7,633 nt of DNA, taken from the NCBI GenBank assembly GCA_037443765.1, contig JBBINS010000142.1, positions 1-7,633 of the forward strand. Reading direction: 5' to 3'. Source of the stretch: CAIKZZ01 sp037443765. Lineage in GTDB: Bacteria; Pseudomonadota; Gammaproteobacteria; Steroidobacterales; Steroidobacteraceae. The notes below the pieces were generated by a model, which saw nothing but the letters and a program-made list of their open reading frames with translations, did not search any database and had not been told where the DNA came from. Each line of letters opens with the position of its first letter. Within the stretch, counting starts at the first letter, position 1. Of the stretch, positions 1 to 7,409 are shown in pieces. The position numbers and the translations under genes were made by a program.

Positions 1-2295
1 GCCGCAGCGGCGGCGGTCGCCGACGCGCGCCCGCTGCCGCCGCCGCGTTCACGCGCGCGCCGTGCGGCGCTGACGGTGCTGGCCGCGCTCGCGGTGCTGA
101 CGAGCGTTGCTTCGCTCGTGCTGCTCGCGAGCACGGCGCAGGATTCGCACCTCTTCAACGAGCTGCAGCCGTGGCTGCTGCTGATCAACGCCGCCGGCGT
201 GCTCGTGCTGCTCGCGCTGATCGCGAGGAAGCTCTACGAGCTCGCCCGCGACTGGCGCGCGCAGGTGCCGGGCTCGCGCATGAAGGCGCGCGCGGTGTTG
301 ATGTCGAGTGCGCTCGCGCTCGGGCCGATCCTGGTCGTCTACTTCTTCTCGGTCAACGCGATCAACCGCGGCATCGACAGCTGGTTCACGCCGAACGTCG
401 GCCGCGGCCTCGATGACGCGCTCGCACTGTCGCGCGCGGCGCTGTCGCTCAGGATGCGCGAGTTCGGCAACCGCACCGCGACGCTGACCGCCGAGCTCAA
501 GGAGGCGCGCGACTTCGAGCTCGCGGCCCAGCTCGACAAGTACCGCCGCTACGCCGGGGCCGCCGAGCTGCTGGTGGTCGGCGACCACGGCCACATCATC
601 GCGGCCAGCACCGACTTCGCCATCGAGTCGATGCCGACCCTGCCGTCGGAGGAGGTGCTGCTCGCCGCGCGCCAGGGGCGTGCCTACGTCAGCCTCGACC
701 CGGGGCCGACCGGCGGCTACCGCGTGCTGACCGCGACGGCGCTCGCGCCGGCCGCCGGCCGCGACGCGCGGGTGCTGGTCGCGAGCTACGAGGTGCCGGA
801 GCAGCTCGGCGGGCTTGCCGACCGCGTGCAGAGCGCGTACTCGCAGTACGGCCAGCGGCTCTACCAGCGCCCGTTCCTCAAGTCGACGTTCACGCTGACG
901 CTGACGATCGTGCTGCTGCTGTCGGCGCTCGGCGCGGTCTACGGGGCGTTCTTCTGGGCGACCCGGCTCGTCAAGCCGGTGCAGGACTTGATCGCGGGCA
1001 CGCGCGCGGTGGGCAAGGGCGACCTCAACCTCCGGCTCGCGCTGCCGTCGCGCGACGAGATGGGCTTCCTCGTGCACTCGTTCAACGACATGACGAAGCG
1101 CCTGTCCCGCGCGCGCGCCGACGCCGAGAAGAGCCGCGCCGCGGTCGAGCAGGAACGCGCCAGCCTCGCGATCATCCTCGCCAGACTCTCGACCGGCGTG
1201 ATCTCGCTCGAGGCGGACCTGCGGCTGCGGACCGCGAACCCGGCCGCCGCCAACATCCTCGGCGCCGACCTCGAGGCCGGCGTCGGCCGGCCGTTCGCCG
1301 AGGTCGCCGCCGGCCACCCGCTGCCGGAGCAGTTCCTGGCGGCCTGCCAGCGCCACCTCGACGTCGGCCAGACCGAGTGGCGCGAGCAGCTGCAGCTGAA
1401 GACCGACAGCGGCCGGCGCGAGCTGATGGTGGCGTGCACGACGCTGCCGGCCGAGGACGGCGCGAGGTCCGGGCTGGTGATCGTGTTCGACGACATCTCG
1501 ACGCTGCTGCAGGCGCAGCGCGACGCCGCCTGGGGCGAGGTCGCGCGGCGGCTCGCGCACGAGATCAAGAACCCGCTGACGCCGATCCAGCTGTCGGCCG
1601 ACCGCATGCGCCGCCGGCTGCTCGGCCAGATGAACCCGCGCGACGCCGAGATCCTCGAGCGCGCGACGCACACGATCGTGCAGCAGGTCGAGGCGATGAA
1701 GCGCATGGTCAACTCGTTCTCCGAGTACGCGCGCGCGCCGGCCATGGAGCTGACGAGCTTCGACCTCAACCAGCTGGTCACCGAGGTCGCCGACCTGTAC
1801 CGCGCGCAGGGCGCGCACGGCGCCGGCGGCGTGCCGGTCAAGGTGCAGCTGTTCCTCGACGAGGCGCTCGGGCTCGTCGAGGCGGACCGCGGCCGGATCC
1901 GCCAGATCCTCAACAACCTGCTGACGAACGCCTTCGAGGCGCTCGAGGACCAGCCGGACGCCCTGGTGGTGATCGAGACCCGCCGGACCGCCGTCGGCGG
2001 CCACCCGGTGCTCGATCTGGTCGTATCGGACAACGGCCCGGGCTTCCAGCATGAGATCATCGGCCAGATGTTCGACCCGTACGTGACCAGCAAGCCCAAA
2101 GGCACCGGCCTCGGGCTCGCGATCGTCAAGAAGATCGTCGAGGAGCATGGCGGCCGCATCGAGGCCGAGAATGCCCGCGGCGGCGGGGCGCGCGTGCGCA
2201 TCCTGCTGCCGCTCGACGACGCCGCGCGCGAGACGCTGGCGACCGCGATGAACCGAGACGGCCGCAGGCCGGAGCCGAGGAGAGAGCGTGCATGA
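1..2295 (+). CDS. ntrY: NtrY-type nitrogen/redox sensor histidine kinase (5' partial)
   Basis: Membrane sensor kinase that autophosphorylates on His and passes the phosphate to the NtrX receiver encoded next door. The frame is open from base 1. A GTG at 76 is possible, but the preceding in-frame Arg/Pro-rich codons look like a normal cytoplasmic N-terminus, so the real start probably lies upstream of the window. Counting codons from base 1, hydrophobic segments lie at about 22-45, 58-78, 96-121 and 297-320, leaving a periplasmic sensor region of about 175 residues between the third and fourth, as is usual for NtrY. HAMP (about 313-370), a PAS-like segment (nt 1160-1500), HisKA and HATPase_c follow. 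The H-box reads RRLAHEIKNPLTPIQLS with His at nt 1558-1560. The N-box is RQILNNLLTNAFEAL (about nt 1900-1945), G1 is DNGPGF (nt 2029), and G2 is KGTGLGLAIV (about nt 2098-2127). All catalytic boxes look intact. It ends in an ATGA overlap with ntrX. Family assignment is strong; the signal sensed is unknown. Confidence 0.93.
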   Translation, partial: AAAAAVADARPLPPPRSRARRAALTVLAALAVLTSVASLVLLASTAQDSHLFNELQPWLLLINAAGVLVLLALIARKLYELARDWRAQVPGSRMKARAVLMSSALALGPILVVYFFSVNAINRGIDSWFTPNVGRGLDDALALSRAALSLRMREFGNRTATLTAELKEARDFELAAQLDKYRRYAGAAELLVVGDHGHIIAASTDFAIESMPTLPSEEVLLAARQGRAYVSLDPGPTGGYRVLTATALAPAAGRDARVLVASYEVPEQLGGLADRVQSAYSQYGQRLYQRPFLKSTFTLTLTIVLLLSALGAVYGAFFWATRLVKPVQDLIAGTRAVGKGDLNLRLALPSRDEMGFLVHSFNDMTKRLSRARADAEKSRAAVEQERASLAIILARLSTGVISLEADLRLRTANPAAANILGADLEAGVGRPFAEVAAGHPLPEQFLAACQRHLDVGQTEWREQLQLKTDSGRRELMVACTTLPAEDGARSGLVIVFDDISTLLQAQRDAAWGEVARRLAHEIKNPLTPIQLSADRMRRRLLGQMNPRDAEILERATHTIVQQVEAMKRMVNSFSEYARAPAMELTSFDLNQLVTEVADLYRAQGAHGAGGVPVKVQLFLDEALGLVEADRGRIRQILNNLLTNAFEALEDQPDALVVIETRRTAVGGHPVLDLVVSDNGPGFQHEIIGQMFDPYVTSKPKGTGLGLAIVKKIVEEHGGRIEAENARGGGARVRILLPLDDAARETLATAMNRDGRRPEPRRERA

Positions 2296-3656
2296 GCGCT
2301 ACGCGCATTCTCGTCGTCGATGACGAGTCCGACATCCGCAGCACCCTGAAGGAGGTGCTGACCGACGAAGGCCACGACGTCGACGTCGCGGCCGACGCCG
2401 CGCAGGCGCGCGCCGCGCGCGCCCGCCACGAGCCCGACCTCGTGCTGCTCGACATCTGGATGCCCGACACCGACGGCATCACGCTGCTACGGGAGTGGTC
2501 GAGCCAGGGCGCGCTGCGCTGCCCGGTGGTCATGATGAGCGGCCACGGCACGGTCGAGACGGCGGTCGAGGCGACGCGCCTCGGCGCCTTCGACTTCGTC
2601 GAGAAGCCGCTGTCGCTCGCGAAGCTGCTGCGGGTCGTCGAGCGCGCGCTCGAGTCCGGGCGCCGCAATCGCGCCGCGACCCGCGCGCTCGTGCCGCCGC
2701 TGGTCGCGCCGGTCGGCAAGAGCCGCCTGATGCAACAGCTGCGGGAGCAGATCCAGCAGATCGCGCCGCGCGACGCGTCGGTGCTGCTGCTCGGCGAGAC
2801 CGGCACCGGCCGCGAGGCCTTCGCGCGCTACCTGCACTCGCTGAGCCCGCGCGCGGAGAAGCCCTTCGTGGTCGTCGCCGGCGGCAGCCTCGACGAGGCG
2901 GGCGCGGCGGCGCGGCTCCGGGGCACCGAGCGCGACGGCGCCGTCGAGTCGGGCCTCTACGAGCAGGCCGCCGGCGGCACGCTCTACCTCGCGGGGCTCG
3001 AGGACTTCGTGCCGGCCGTGCAGCGCATGCTGGTCGCCGACCTCGACGCCGGCGGCTACGTCCGGGTCAACGGCCGCCAGCCGCTGCCGCTCGGCGTGCG
3101 CTTCGTCTCGAGCGCGCAGCCCGGCTTCGAGCTCGGCGCCGACGGCGAGGAGTTCCGGCGCGACCTGCTCGGGCACCTCAACCTCGTCACGCTCAGGGTG
3201 CCGCCGCTGCGGGACTACGCCGAGGACGTGCCCGAGCTCCTGCGCTACTACGTCGACCGGCTGGTCGACGAGGAACGCCTGCCGTTCCGGCGCTTCGGCG
3301 TCGCGGCGCAGAACCGGCTGCGCAACTACCCGTGGCCCGGCAACATGGGCGAGCTCCGCAACCTTGTGCACCGCCTGCTGCTGCTCGGCGGCGAGGAGGA
3401 GATCCGGCTCGAGGAGATCGAGCGCGAGCTCGCGACCCAGCTGCCGCGCGATGAGCCGCTCGTGAAGCAGGACCTGCTCGCGCTGCCGCTGCGGGAGGCG
3501 CGCGAGGCCTTCGAGCGGGCGTACCTGCAGCAGCAGCTGCTGCTCTGCAACGGCAAGGTCGGCCAGCTCGCCAAGCGCGTCGGCATGGAACGCACGCACC
3601 TCTACCGCAAGCTGCGCTCGCTCGGCGTCGACTTCCGCCAGAGCGCCGACGACTGA
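2292..3656 (+). CDS. ntrX: NtrX-type response regulator with a degenerate AAA+ domain
   Basis: Partner response regulator of NtrY, 454 aa, the usual NtrX length. The ATG at 2292 is preceded by GAGGAGAG at 2277-2284 and overlaps the ntrY stop. The receiver (1-120) is complete: D10/D11, phospho-acceptor D54 in LLDIWMPD, S83 and K105. The C-terminal Fis-type helix-turn-helix (about 415-448, with VGQLAKRVGMERTHLYRKL) is also well kept. The central domain (about 140-380) keeps the sigma54-activator fold but not its catalytic residues. Walker A reads GETGTGRE, with R174 where Lys is expected. The GAFTGA region (about 206-222) reads RDGAVESG. Walker B reads GTLYLAGLEDF, with A234-G235 replacing Asp-Glu. 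The arginine-finger stretch FRRDLLGHL keeps R289 but has H295 for the second Arg. Sensor II reads WPGNMGEL, with G353 for Arg. ATP hydrolysis and sigma54 contact are therefore unlikely. I infer regulation by phosphorylation-dependent DNA binding. Assignment by family and neighbour is strong; the altered mechanism is inference. Confidence 0.92.
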   Translation: MSATRILVVDDESDIRSTLKEVLTDEGHDVDVAADAAQARAARARHEPDLVLLDIWMPDTDGITLLREWSSQGALRCPVVMMSGHGTVETAVEATRLGAFDFVEKPLSLAKLLRVVERALESGRRNRAATRALVPPLVAPVGKSRLMQQLREQIQQIAPRDASVLLLGETGTGREAFARYLHSLSPRAEKPFVVVAGGSLDEAGAAARLRGTERDGAVESGLYEQAAGGTLYLAGLEDFVPAVQRMLVADLDAGGYVRVNGRQPLPLGVRFVSSAQPGFELGADGEEFRRDLLGHLNLVTLRVPPLRDYAEDVPELLRYYVDRLVDEERLPFRRFGVAAQNRLRNYPWPGNMGELRNLVHRLLLLGGEEEIRLEEIERELATQLPRDEPLVKQDLLALPLREAREAFERAYLQQQLLLCNGKVGQLAKRVGMERTHLYRKLRSLGVDFRQSADD

Positions 3657-3658
3657 GC

Positions 3659-4906
3659 GTGGCGCCGAGCGCCGAACGGGCGCGGCCGGCCGCGGTCGCG
3701 TTCATCCTCGTCACGGTCGTGCTCGACGTGCTGGCCTTCGGCATCGTCGTGCCGGTGCTGCCGCGGCTGATCGAGACGTTCCAGCACGGCAACACCGGGC
3801 TAGCCGCCGAGACCTACGGCGTGTTCGCGACCGCCTGGGCGCTGATGCAGTTCGTGTTCTCGCCGCTGCTCGGCGTGCTCTCGGACCGCTTCGGCCGGCG
3901 GCGCGTGCTGCTGGTCTCGCTGACCGGCCTCGGCCTCGACTACATCCTGATGGCGCTCGCGCCGAACCTCGCGTGGCTGTTCGTCGGCCGCGTGATCTCC
4001 GGCATCACGGCCGCGACCTACTCGACGGCCTCGGCCTACATCGCCGACGTGACGCCGCCGGAGAAGCGCGCCGCCTCGTTCGGCTACGTCGGCGCCGCGT
4101 GGGGCGCGGGCTTCGTGTTCGGCCCGGCGCTCGGCGGGCTGCTCGGCAGCGTCGACCCGCGCTGGCCGTTCTGGGCGGCGGCGGCGCTGACGCTCGCGAA
4201 CGCGCTCTACGGCTGGTTCGTGCTGCCGGAGTCGCTGCCGCCGTCGAGGCGCGGGCAGTTCAGCTGGGTGCGGGCCCACCCGCTCGGTGCGCTGAAGTTC
4301 GTCCGCGGCCGCCGCGGGCTCACGGGGCTCTTCAGCATGCAGGTGCTGCACGTGGTCGCGCACTACTCGCTGCCGAGCGTGTTCGTGCTGTACGCGGGCT
4401 ACCGCTACCACTGGGACTCGACGCAGGTGGGCCTCACGCTCGCATTCGTCGGCGTCTGCACGGCGATCGTGCAGGGCGGGCTGATCGGCCCGGTGGTGCG
4501 CCGGCTCGGCGAGCGCCGCTCGGTGCTCGCGGGGCTCGCCTGCGAGACGATCGCCTACGCGCTCTATGCGTTTGCGCCGACCGGGATTCTGTTCCTGTGC
4601 GCCATCCCGTTCGGCGCGCTCGCCGGGCTCTATACGGGAGCGGCACAGTCGCTGATGACGCAGCGCGTGGGCGCGCACGAGCAGGGCGAGCTGCAGGGCG
4701 CGGGCTCGAGCCTGATGGGGCTCTTCGGCCTGATCGGCCCCGGGCTGTTCACGGTCAGCTTCGCGCTCGGCATCGCGGCGACCGCAGCGGGCGGCGCGGT
4801 GCTGCCCGGCGCGCCGTTCTACGTCGCGGCGCTGATGACGGCCGGCGCGTTCGCAATCGGCCTCAAGGTCGCGCGGCCGCTGCCCGCGGCGGCGGCCGGG
4901 CCCTAG
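3659..4906 (+). CDS. TCR/Tet-type MFS drug-efflux-like transporter
   Basis: Predicted inner-membrane proton-coupled exporter of the major facilitator superfamily, 415 aa, typical for 12-TM members. Hydrophobic segments occur at roughly 13-35, 52-72, 84-102, 105-127, 141-163, 168-190, 221-245, 257-280, 288-305, 309-330, 350-372 and 385-403, with the usual basic central loop (about 191-220). Diagnostic motifs are an acidic TM1 residue (D23 in LDVLAFGIVVPVLP), motif A GVLSDRFGRRR at 72-82, and motif C ending GFVFGPALGG at 151-160, which marks antiporters. This pattern resembles TetA-class and related TCR/Tet proteins. Substrate cannot be read from sequence, and most chromosomal relatives are not proven tetracycline pumps. 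The GTG start lies 2 nt after the ntrX stop with no clear Shine-Dalgarno, so translation probably depends on coupling to ntrX; the next in-frame ATG (residue 63) would delete TM1. It is probably cotranscribed with ntrYX. Its stop shares CTAG with the stop of the opposing gene. Confidence 0.88.
   Translation: MAPSAERARPAAVAFILVTVVLDVLAFGIVVPVLPRLIETFQHGNTGLAAETYGVFATAWALMQFVFSPLLGVLSDRFGRRRVLLVSLTGLGLDYILMALAPNLAWLFVGRVISGITAATYSTASAYIADVTPPEKRAASFGYVGAAWGAGFVFGPALGGLLGSVDPRWPFWAAAALTLANALYGWFVLPESLPPSRRGQFSWVRAHPLGALKFVRGRRGLTGLFSMQVLHVVAHYSLPSVFVLYAGYRYHWDSTQVGLTLAFVGVCTAIVQGGLIGPVVRRLGERRSVLAGLACETIAYALYAFAPTGILFLCAIPFGALAGLYTGAAQSLMTQRVGAHEQGELQGAGSSLMGLFGLIGPGLFTVSFALGIAATAAGGAVLPGAPFYVAALMTAGAFAIGLKVARPLPAAAAGP
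4903..4906. other. Shared CTAG of two convergent stop codons
   Basis: The MFS gene ends with TAG at 4904-4906, and the SPOR gene on the other strand ends with TAG read from 4905-4903. The palindrome CTAG thus serves both stops. There is no untranslated gap, so no conventional terminator can lie between the two transcription units; each must terminate inside the opposing gene or by Rho. Confidence 0.9.
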
Positions 4907-5475
4907 TCGCCGACCCGGATCACGAGCGCGTCGATGTCCGACTGCCGGAGCCGCGTGCGGATCCGGTTGAGCTCGTCGAGGTTCGTGATCGGCCCGATCC
5001 GCACGCGGTGCCAGGTATCGGTGTCGACCGTGACCTTCTGCACCTTGGACTCGACGCCCGCGAGGGCGAGCTGGGCGCGGATCCGGTCGGCATCGGCGAA
5101 GTTCTTGTACGAGCCCGCCTGCAGCACGTAGGTGCCGGGCCGGGTCTCCGGCGCCGGTCGCAGGTCCCGGTGCACGTCCTTGTCCTTCTCCGGGATGACG
5201 ACCTCGAAGTTCTTCAGGCGGTCGTAGAAGGTGTAGCCGCCGCCGGGCGCCGGCTCCTTGTCGGGTGATTCGTCGCGCGCCGACATCGGCGCGGGCTTCT
5301 TGGCCTTGGCGGCGGCGGGCTCCGCCGGCGGTCGCGACTTGTACTGCCAGACGCCGGCGGCCGCGGCGAGCCCGATGCCGAGGCCGATCGCAAGCCCGGT
5401 CCAGCCCGAGAAGCCGGTGCCGCCGCCCGCGTGCGGCCGGCGCGGCGCGCCCTTGCGGTAGTCGCGCGCCGTCAC
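4903..5475 (-). CDS. Membrane-anchored SPOR-domain protein (FtsN-like)
   Basis: Small bitopic envelope protein, 190 aa. A basic cytoplasmic N-terminus (about 1-22) is followed by one Gly/Ala-rich membrane helix (about 23-43, ending GVWQYKS), a Pro/Ala/Lys-rich linker, a short FYDRLKNFEVVIP segment (83-95) of the kind found in proteobacterial FtsN-like SPOR proteins, and a C-terminal SPOR domain (about 113-188: TYVLQAGSYKNFADADRIRA and WHRVRIGP). SPOR domains bind denuded peptidoglycan glycan strands at the septum, so a periplasmic role in division or envelope maintenance is likely, though true FtsN function is not shown. The GTG start at 5475 overlaps the argS stop as GTGA and is preceded by GGAG (5484-5481) with 5 nt spacing, which indicates coupled translation with argS. 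The frame stays open through argS, but that extension is antisense-like shadow sequence. In Pseudomonas a SPOR gene likewise follows argS, with hslVU next; hslVU is absent here. Confidence 0.87.
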   Translation of the reverse strand: MTARDYRKGAPRRPHAGGGTGFSGWTGLAIGLGIGLAAAAGVWQYKSRPPAEPAAAKAKKPAPMSARDESPDKEPAPGGGYTFYDRLKNFEVVIPEKDKDVHRDLRPAPETRPGTYVLQAGSYKNFADADRIRAQLALAGVESKVQKVTVDTDTWHRVRIGPITNLDELNRIRTRLRQSDIDALVIRVGD

Positions 5476-7250
5476 ATCGTCTCCGGCGCCGAGACCCCGA
5501 TGATCGCGAGGCCGTTGCGGATCGCCTGGCGCGCCGCGAGCACGAGCGCGAGGCGCGCGTCCCGCAGCTCGGCGTCGTCGACGATGACGCGGAACGCCGC
5601 GTTCTCGTTGCCGGCCGAGTAGGCGCCGTGGAAGTCGGTGGCGAGCTCGCGCAGGTAGTTGACGAGCGTGTGCGGCGCGCGCGTCGCGGCGGCGAGCTCG
5701 ATGACCTCGGGCAGGCGCGTCACCGCGACCATCAGGCGCCGCTCGTGCGCCTCGGTGAGCCGGCCGAGCGCCGCGCGGCCGCGCGCGGCGTCGTGCACGA
5801 GGCCGCGGTCGGCCAGCTGGCGCAGCACGCTCGCGACGCGCGCGTGCGCGTACTGGATGTAGAACACCGGATTCTCGGTGGTGCGGCTCTTGGCGAGCTC
5901 GAGGTCGAAGTCCAGCGTCTGGTCGTGCGAGCGCATCACGAAGTAGAAGCGGCAGGCGTCGTTGCCGACCTCGGCGCGCAGCTGCCGCAGCGTCACGAAG
6001 TTGCCCTCGCGCTTGCCCATCGCGACCTTCTCGCCGCCGCGGAACAGGTTCACGAGCTGCAGCAGCGGCACCTCGAGGCAGTCCGGCGGCTCGCCCATCG
6101 CCGCGAGCCCGCCGCGCACGCGCGCGACGTAGCCGTGGTGGTCGGCGCCGAGCACGTCGATGAGCCGCTGGTAGCCCCGCAGGCGCTTGTCGAGGTGGTA
6201 GGCGATGTCCGAGGCGAAGTAGGTTCGGACGCCGTTCTCGCGCTCGACGACGCGGTCCTCGTCGTCGCCGAACGCGGTGGCGCGGAACCACAGCGCGCCG
6301 TCCTTGCGGTACGTGTGGCCGCTCGCCTCGAGGCGCCGCAGCGCCTCGTCGATCGCGCCGCTGGTCGCGAGCGAGCGCTCCGAGAACCAGGTGTCGAAGG
6401 TGACGCCCATGCCGGCGAGGTCGTCCTTGACGTCGGCGAGCATGCCGGCAAGCGCGTGGCCGACGACGCCGCGGAAGCCGACCTCGCCGAGGAGCTCGCG
6501 CGCCCGGGCGATGATCGCGTCGATGAACGCCTCCTTGTCGCCGCCCTCCGGCTCGTCCTTCGGCAGGCCGGCGCGCACCGCGGCCGCCGGCTGGGCGAGC
6601 GAGTGGCCAGCCGTCTCGACGAGCGCGGCGGCGATCGGCAGCAGGTAGTCGCCCCTGTAGCCGTTCGACGGGAACGGCACCGGCTCGCCGAGCCGCTCGA
6701 GGTAGCGCAACCAGACGCTGACCGCGAGGATGTCGACCTGCCGGCCGGCGTCGTTGATGTAGAACTCGCGGTCCACCGCGTGCCCGGCGGCGACCAGCAG
6801 GTTGCCGAGCGCGGCGCCGTACGCCGCGTGCCGGCCGTGGCCGACGTGCAGCGGACCAGTCGGGTTCGCGGACACGAACTCGAGCAGGATCTTCTCGCCG
6901 GAGCCGGGCGCGCGGCTGCCGTAGGCGGCGCCCTGGTCGAGGACGCGCCCGAGTTCGGCGTGATAGGCCGACGGCGCGAGGTGGAAGTTGATGAAGCCGG
7001 GCCCGGCGATCTCGACCCGCGTGACCGCGGGGTCCGCCGGCAGCGCCTTGACGATCGCCTCGGCGAGCTGGCGCGGGTTGCGGCGCGCGGCCTTGGCGTG
7101 GCGCAGCGCCGCGTTGGTGGCGTAGTCGCCGTGGCTCGGGTCGCGGGTCCGCTCGACCTCGGGCGCGATCGCGCGCGCCTCCGGGCTCAGGAGGTCGGGC
7201 GGCAGGGCGGCGAGCGCCGCGCTCACGAGTGTCTCGATCGTCGCTTTCAA
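5472..7250 (-). CDS. argS: Arginyl-tRNA synthetase
   Basis: Class I aminoacyl-tRNA synthetase that charges tRNA-Arg with arginine in the cytoplasm; essential. It is 592 aa from the TTG at 7250, close to the E. coli enzyme (577 aa). The N-terminal additional domain (about 1-90), which recognises the tRNA D-loop, includes GDYATNAALRHAK and AGPGFINFHLA. The catalytic core starts near 120 with ILLEFVSANPTGPLHVGHGR, where HVGH (135-138) is the HIGH signature. The KMSKS-equivalent loop is VAMGKREGNFVTL (409-421); many ArgS proteins are divergent here. DRTTEN-type and YIQYAHAR residues lead into the DALR anticodon-binding domain (about 465-592), which ends in the characteristic IGVSAPETM. Start choice: TTG at 7250 gives MKATIETLV, matching the family N-terminus, and has GGAA (7261-7258) 7 nt upstream. 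Another TTG at 7292 would add 14 residues that look unrelated. It is the first gene of the argS-SPOR unit. Confidence 0.96.
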   Translation of the reverse strand: MKATIETLVSAALAALPPDLLSPEARAIAPEVERTRDPSHGDYATNAALRHAKAARRNPRQLAEAIVKALPADPAVTRVEIAGPGFINFHLAPSAYHAELGRVLDQGAAYGSRAPGSGEKILLEFVSANPTGPLHVGHGRHAAYGAALGNLLVAAGHAVDREFYINDAGRQVDILAVSVWLRYLERLGEPVPFPSNGYRGDYLLPIAAALVETAGHSLAQPAAAVRAGLPKDEPEGGDKEAFIDAIIARARELLGEVGFRGVVGHALAGMLADVKDDLAGMGVTFDTWFSERSLATSGAIDEALRRLEASGHTYRKDGALWFRATAFGDDEDRVVERENGVRTYFASDIAYHLDKRLRGYQRLIDVLGADHHGYVARVRGGLAAMGEPPDCLEVPLLQLVNLFRGGEKVAMGKREGNFVTLRQLRAEVGNDACRFYFVMRSHDQTLDFDLELAKSRTTENPVFYIQYAHARVASVLRQLADRGLVHDAARGRAALGRLTEAHERRLMVAVTRLPEVIELAAATRAPHTLVNYLRELATDFHGAYSAGNENAAFRVIVDDAELRDARLALVLAARQAIRNGLAIIGVSAPETM

Positions 7251-7271
7251 AGCAGGGTTCCAGCGGGAAAC

Positions 7272-7290
7272 GCGCCCGATCGGCGGGCGC
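7272..7290. repeat. Inverted repeat in the argS 5' leader
   Basis: A perfect 7-bp inverted repeat (GCGCCCG / CGGGCGC) with a 5-nt loop lies 21 nt upstream of the argS TTG. It would form a stable GC hairpin in the argS mRNA leader. No U-run follows on either strand, so it is not a convincing intrinsic terminator. In such GC-rich DNA a short palindrome can arise by chance. Confidence 0.35.
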
Positions 7291-7292
7291 AA

Positions 7293-7298
7293 AGTCTA
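7293..7298 (-). promoter_or_regulatory. Possible -10 element for argS
   Basis: On the - strand TAGACT (4 of 6 to TATAAT) sits in the only AT-richer patch between argS and the fragment upstream of it, about 43 nt before the TTG at 7250. The position 17 nt further upstream reads GCCCCC, so no sigma70 -35 box is visible. If it is used, the transcript would begin near 7286, which would exclude the alternative TTG at 7292. Weak evidence. Confidence 0.22.
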
Positions 7299-7337
7299 CC
7301 GGATTCGCCGCGCCCGGGGGCCGCGCCGCGCCGGCGC

Positions 7338-7409
7338 TCAGTCGCGGACGAACGCGAGCCGAAGGCCGAGCGCGACGAAGGCCGTGCCCGCGACGCGGCC
7401 GAACCAGCG
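7338..7409 (-). pseudogene. C-terminal remnant of a LysE/RhtB-family exporter
   Basis: The last 23 codons before the TGA at 7340-7338 read RWFGRVAGTAFVALGLRLAF plus VRD. This matches the final membrane helix and terminus of LysE/RhtB amino-acid exporters (pattern R-W-hydrophobic-R-hhG-hhhhGLGLRLA). A full protein would need about 180 more residues to the right, but beyond about 7410 the same frame reads as the antisense of another gene's tail and shows no transmembrane helix. The remnant is therefore cut at its N-terminal side. The surviving part has no stop or frameshift and good codon use, so the cut looks recent, or is an assembly joint. It lies 87 nt upstream of argS on the same strand. 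Family call rests on one short motif and is moderate. Confidence 0.6.

Noticed and set aside
49..2148. Very long open frame (699 codons) antisense to ntrY
   Set aside because: Composition is a mirror of high-GC codon bias (Arg/Ala/Val/Leu-rich, no domains or membrane segments), and the + strand gene has every kinase motif. It is a shadow frame.
939..2429. 496-codon - strand frame across the end of ntrY and start of ntrX
   Set aside because: Ser/Arg/Ala-rich low-complexity translation spanning two real genes, with no recognisable motif.
2487..3599. 370-codon frame antisense to ntrX
   Set aside because: Explained by third-position GC in ntrX; the translation has no family-like features.
3656..3659. 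Terminator or promoter between ntrX and the MFS gene
   Set aside because: The gap is only 2 nt, with no room for either.
3973..5268. 431-codon + strand frame running through the MFS gene into the SPOR gene
   Set aside because: It is a frame-shifted reading of one gene continued as the antisense of the next; Arg/Ala-rich and without motifs.
7272..7290. Hairpin as an intrinsic terminator or T-box-like riboswitch for argS
   Set aside because: No U-run follows, the stem is only 7 bp, and no T-box conserved elements are present.
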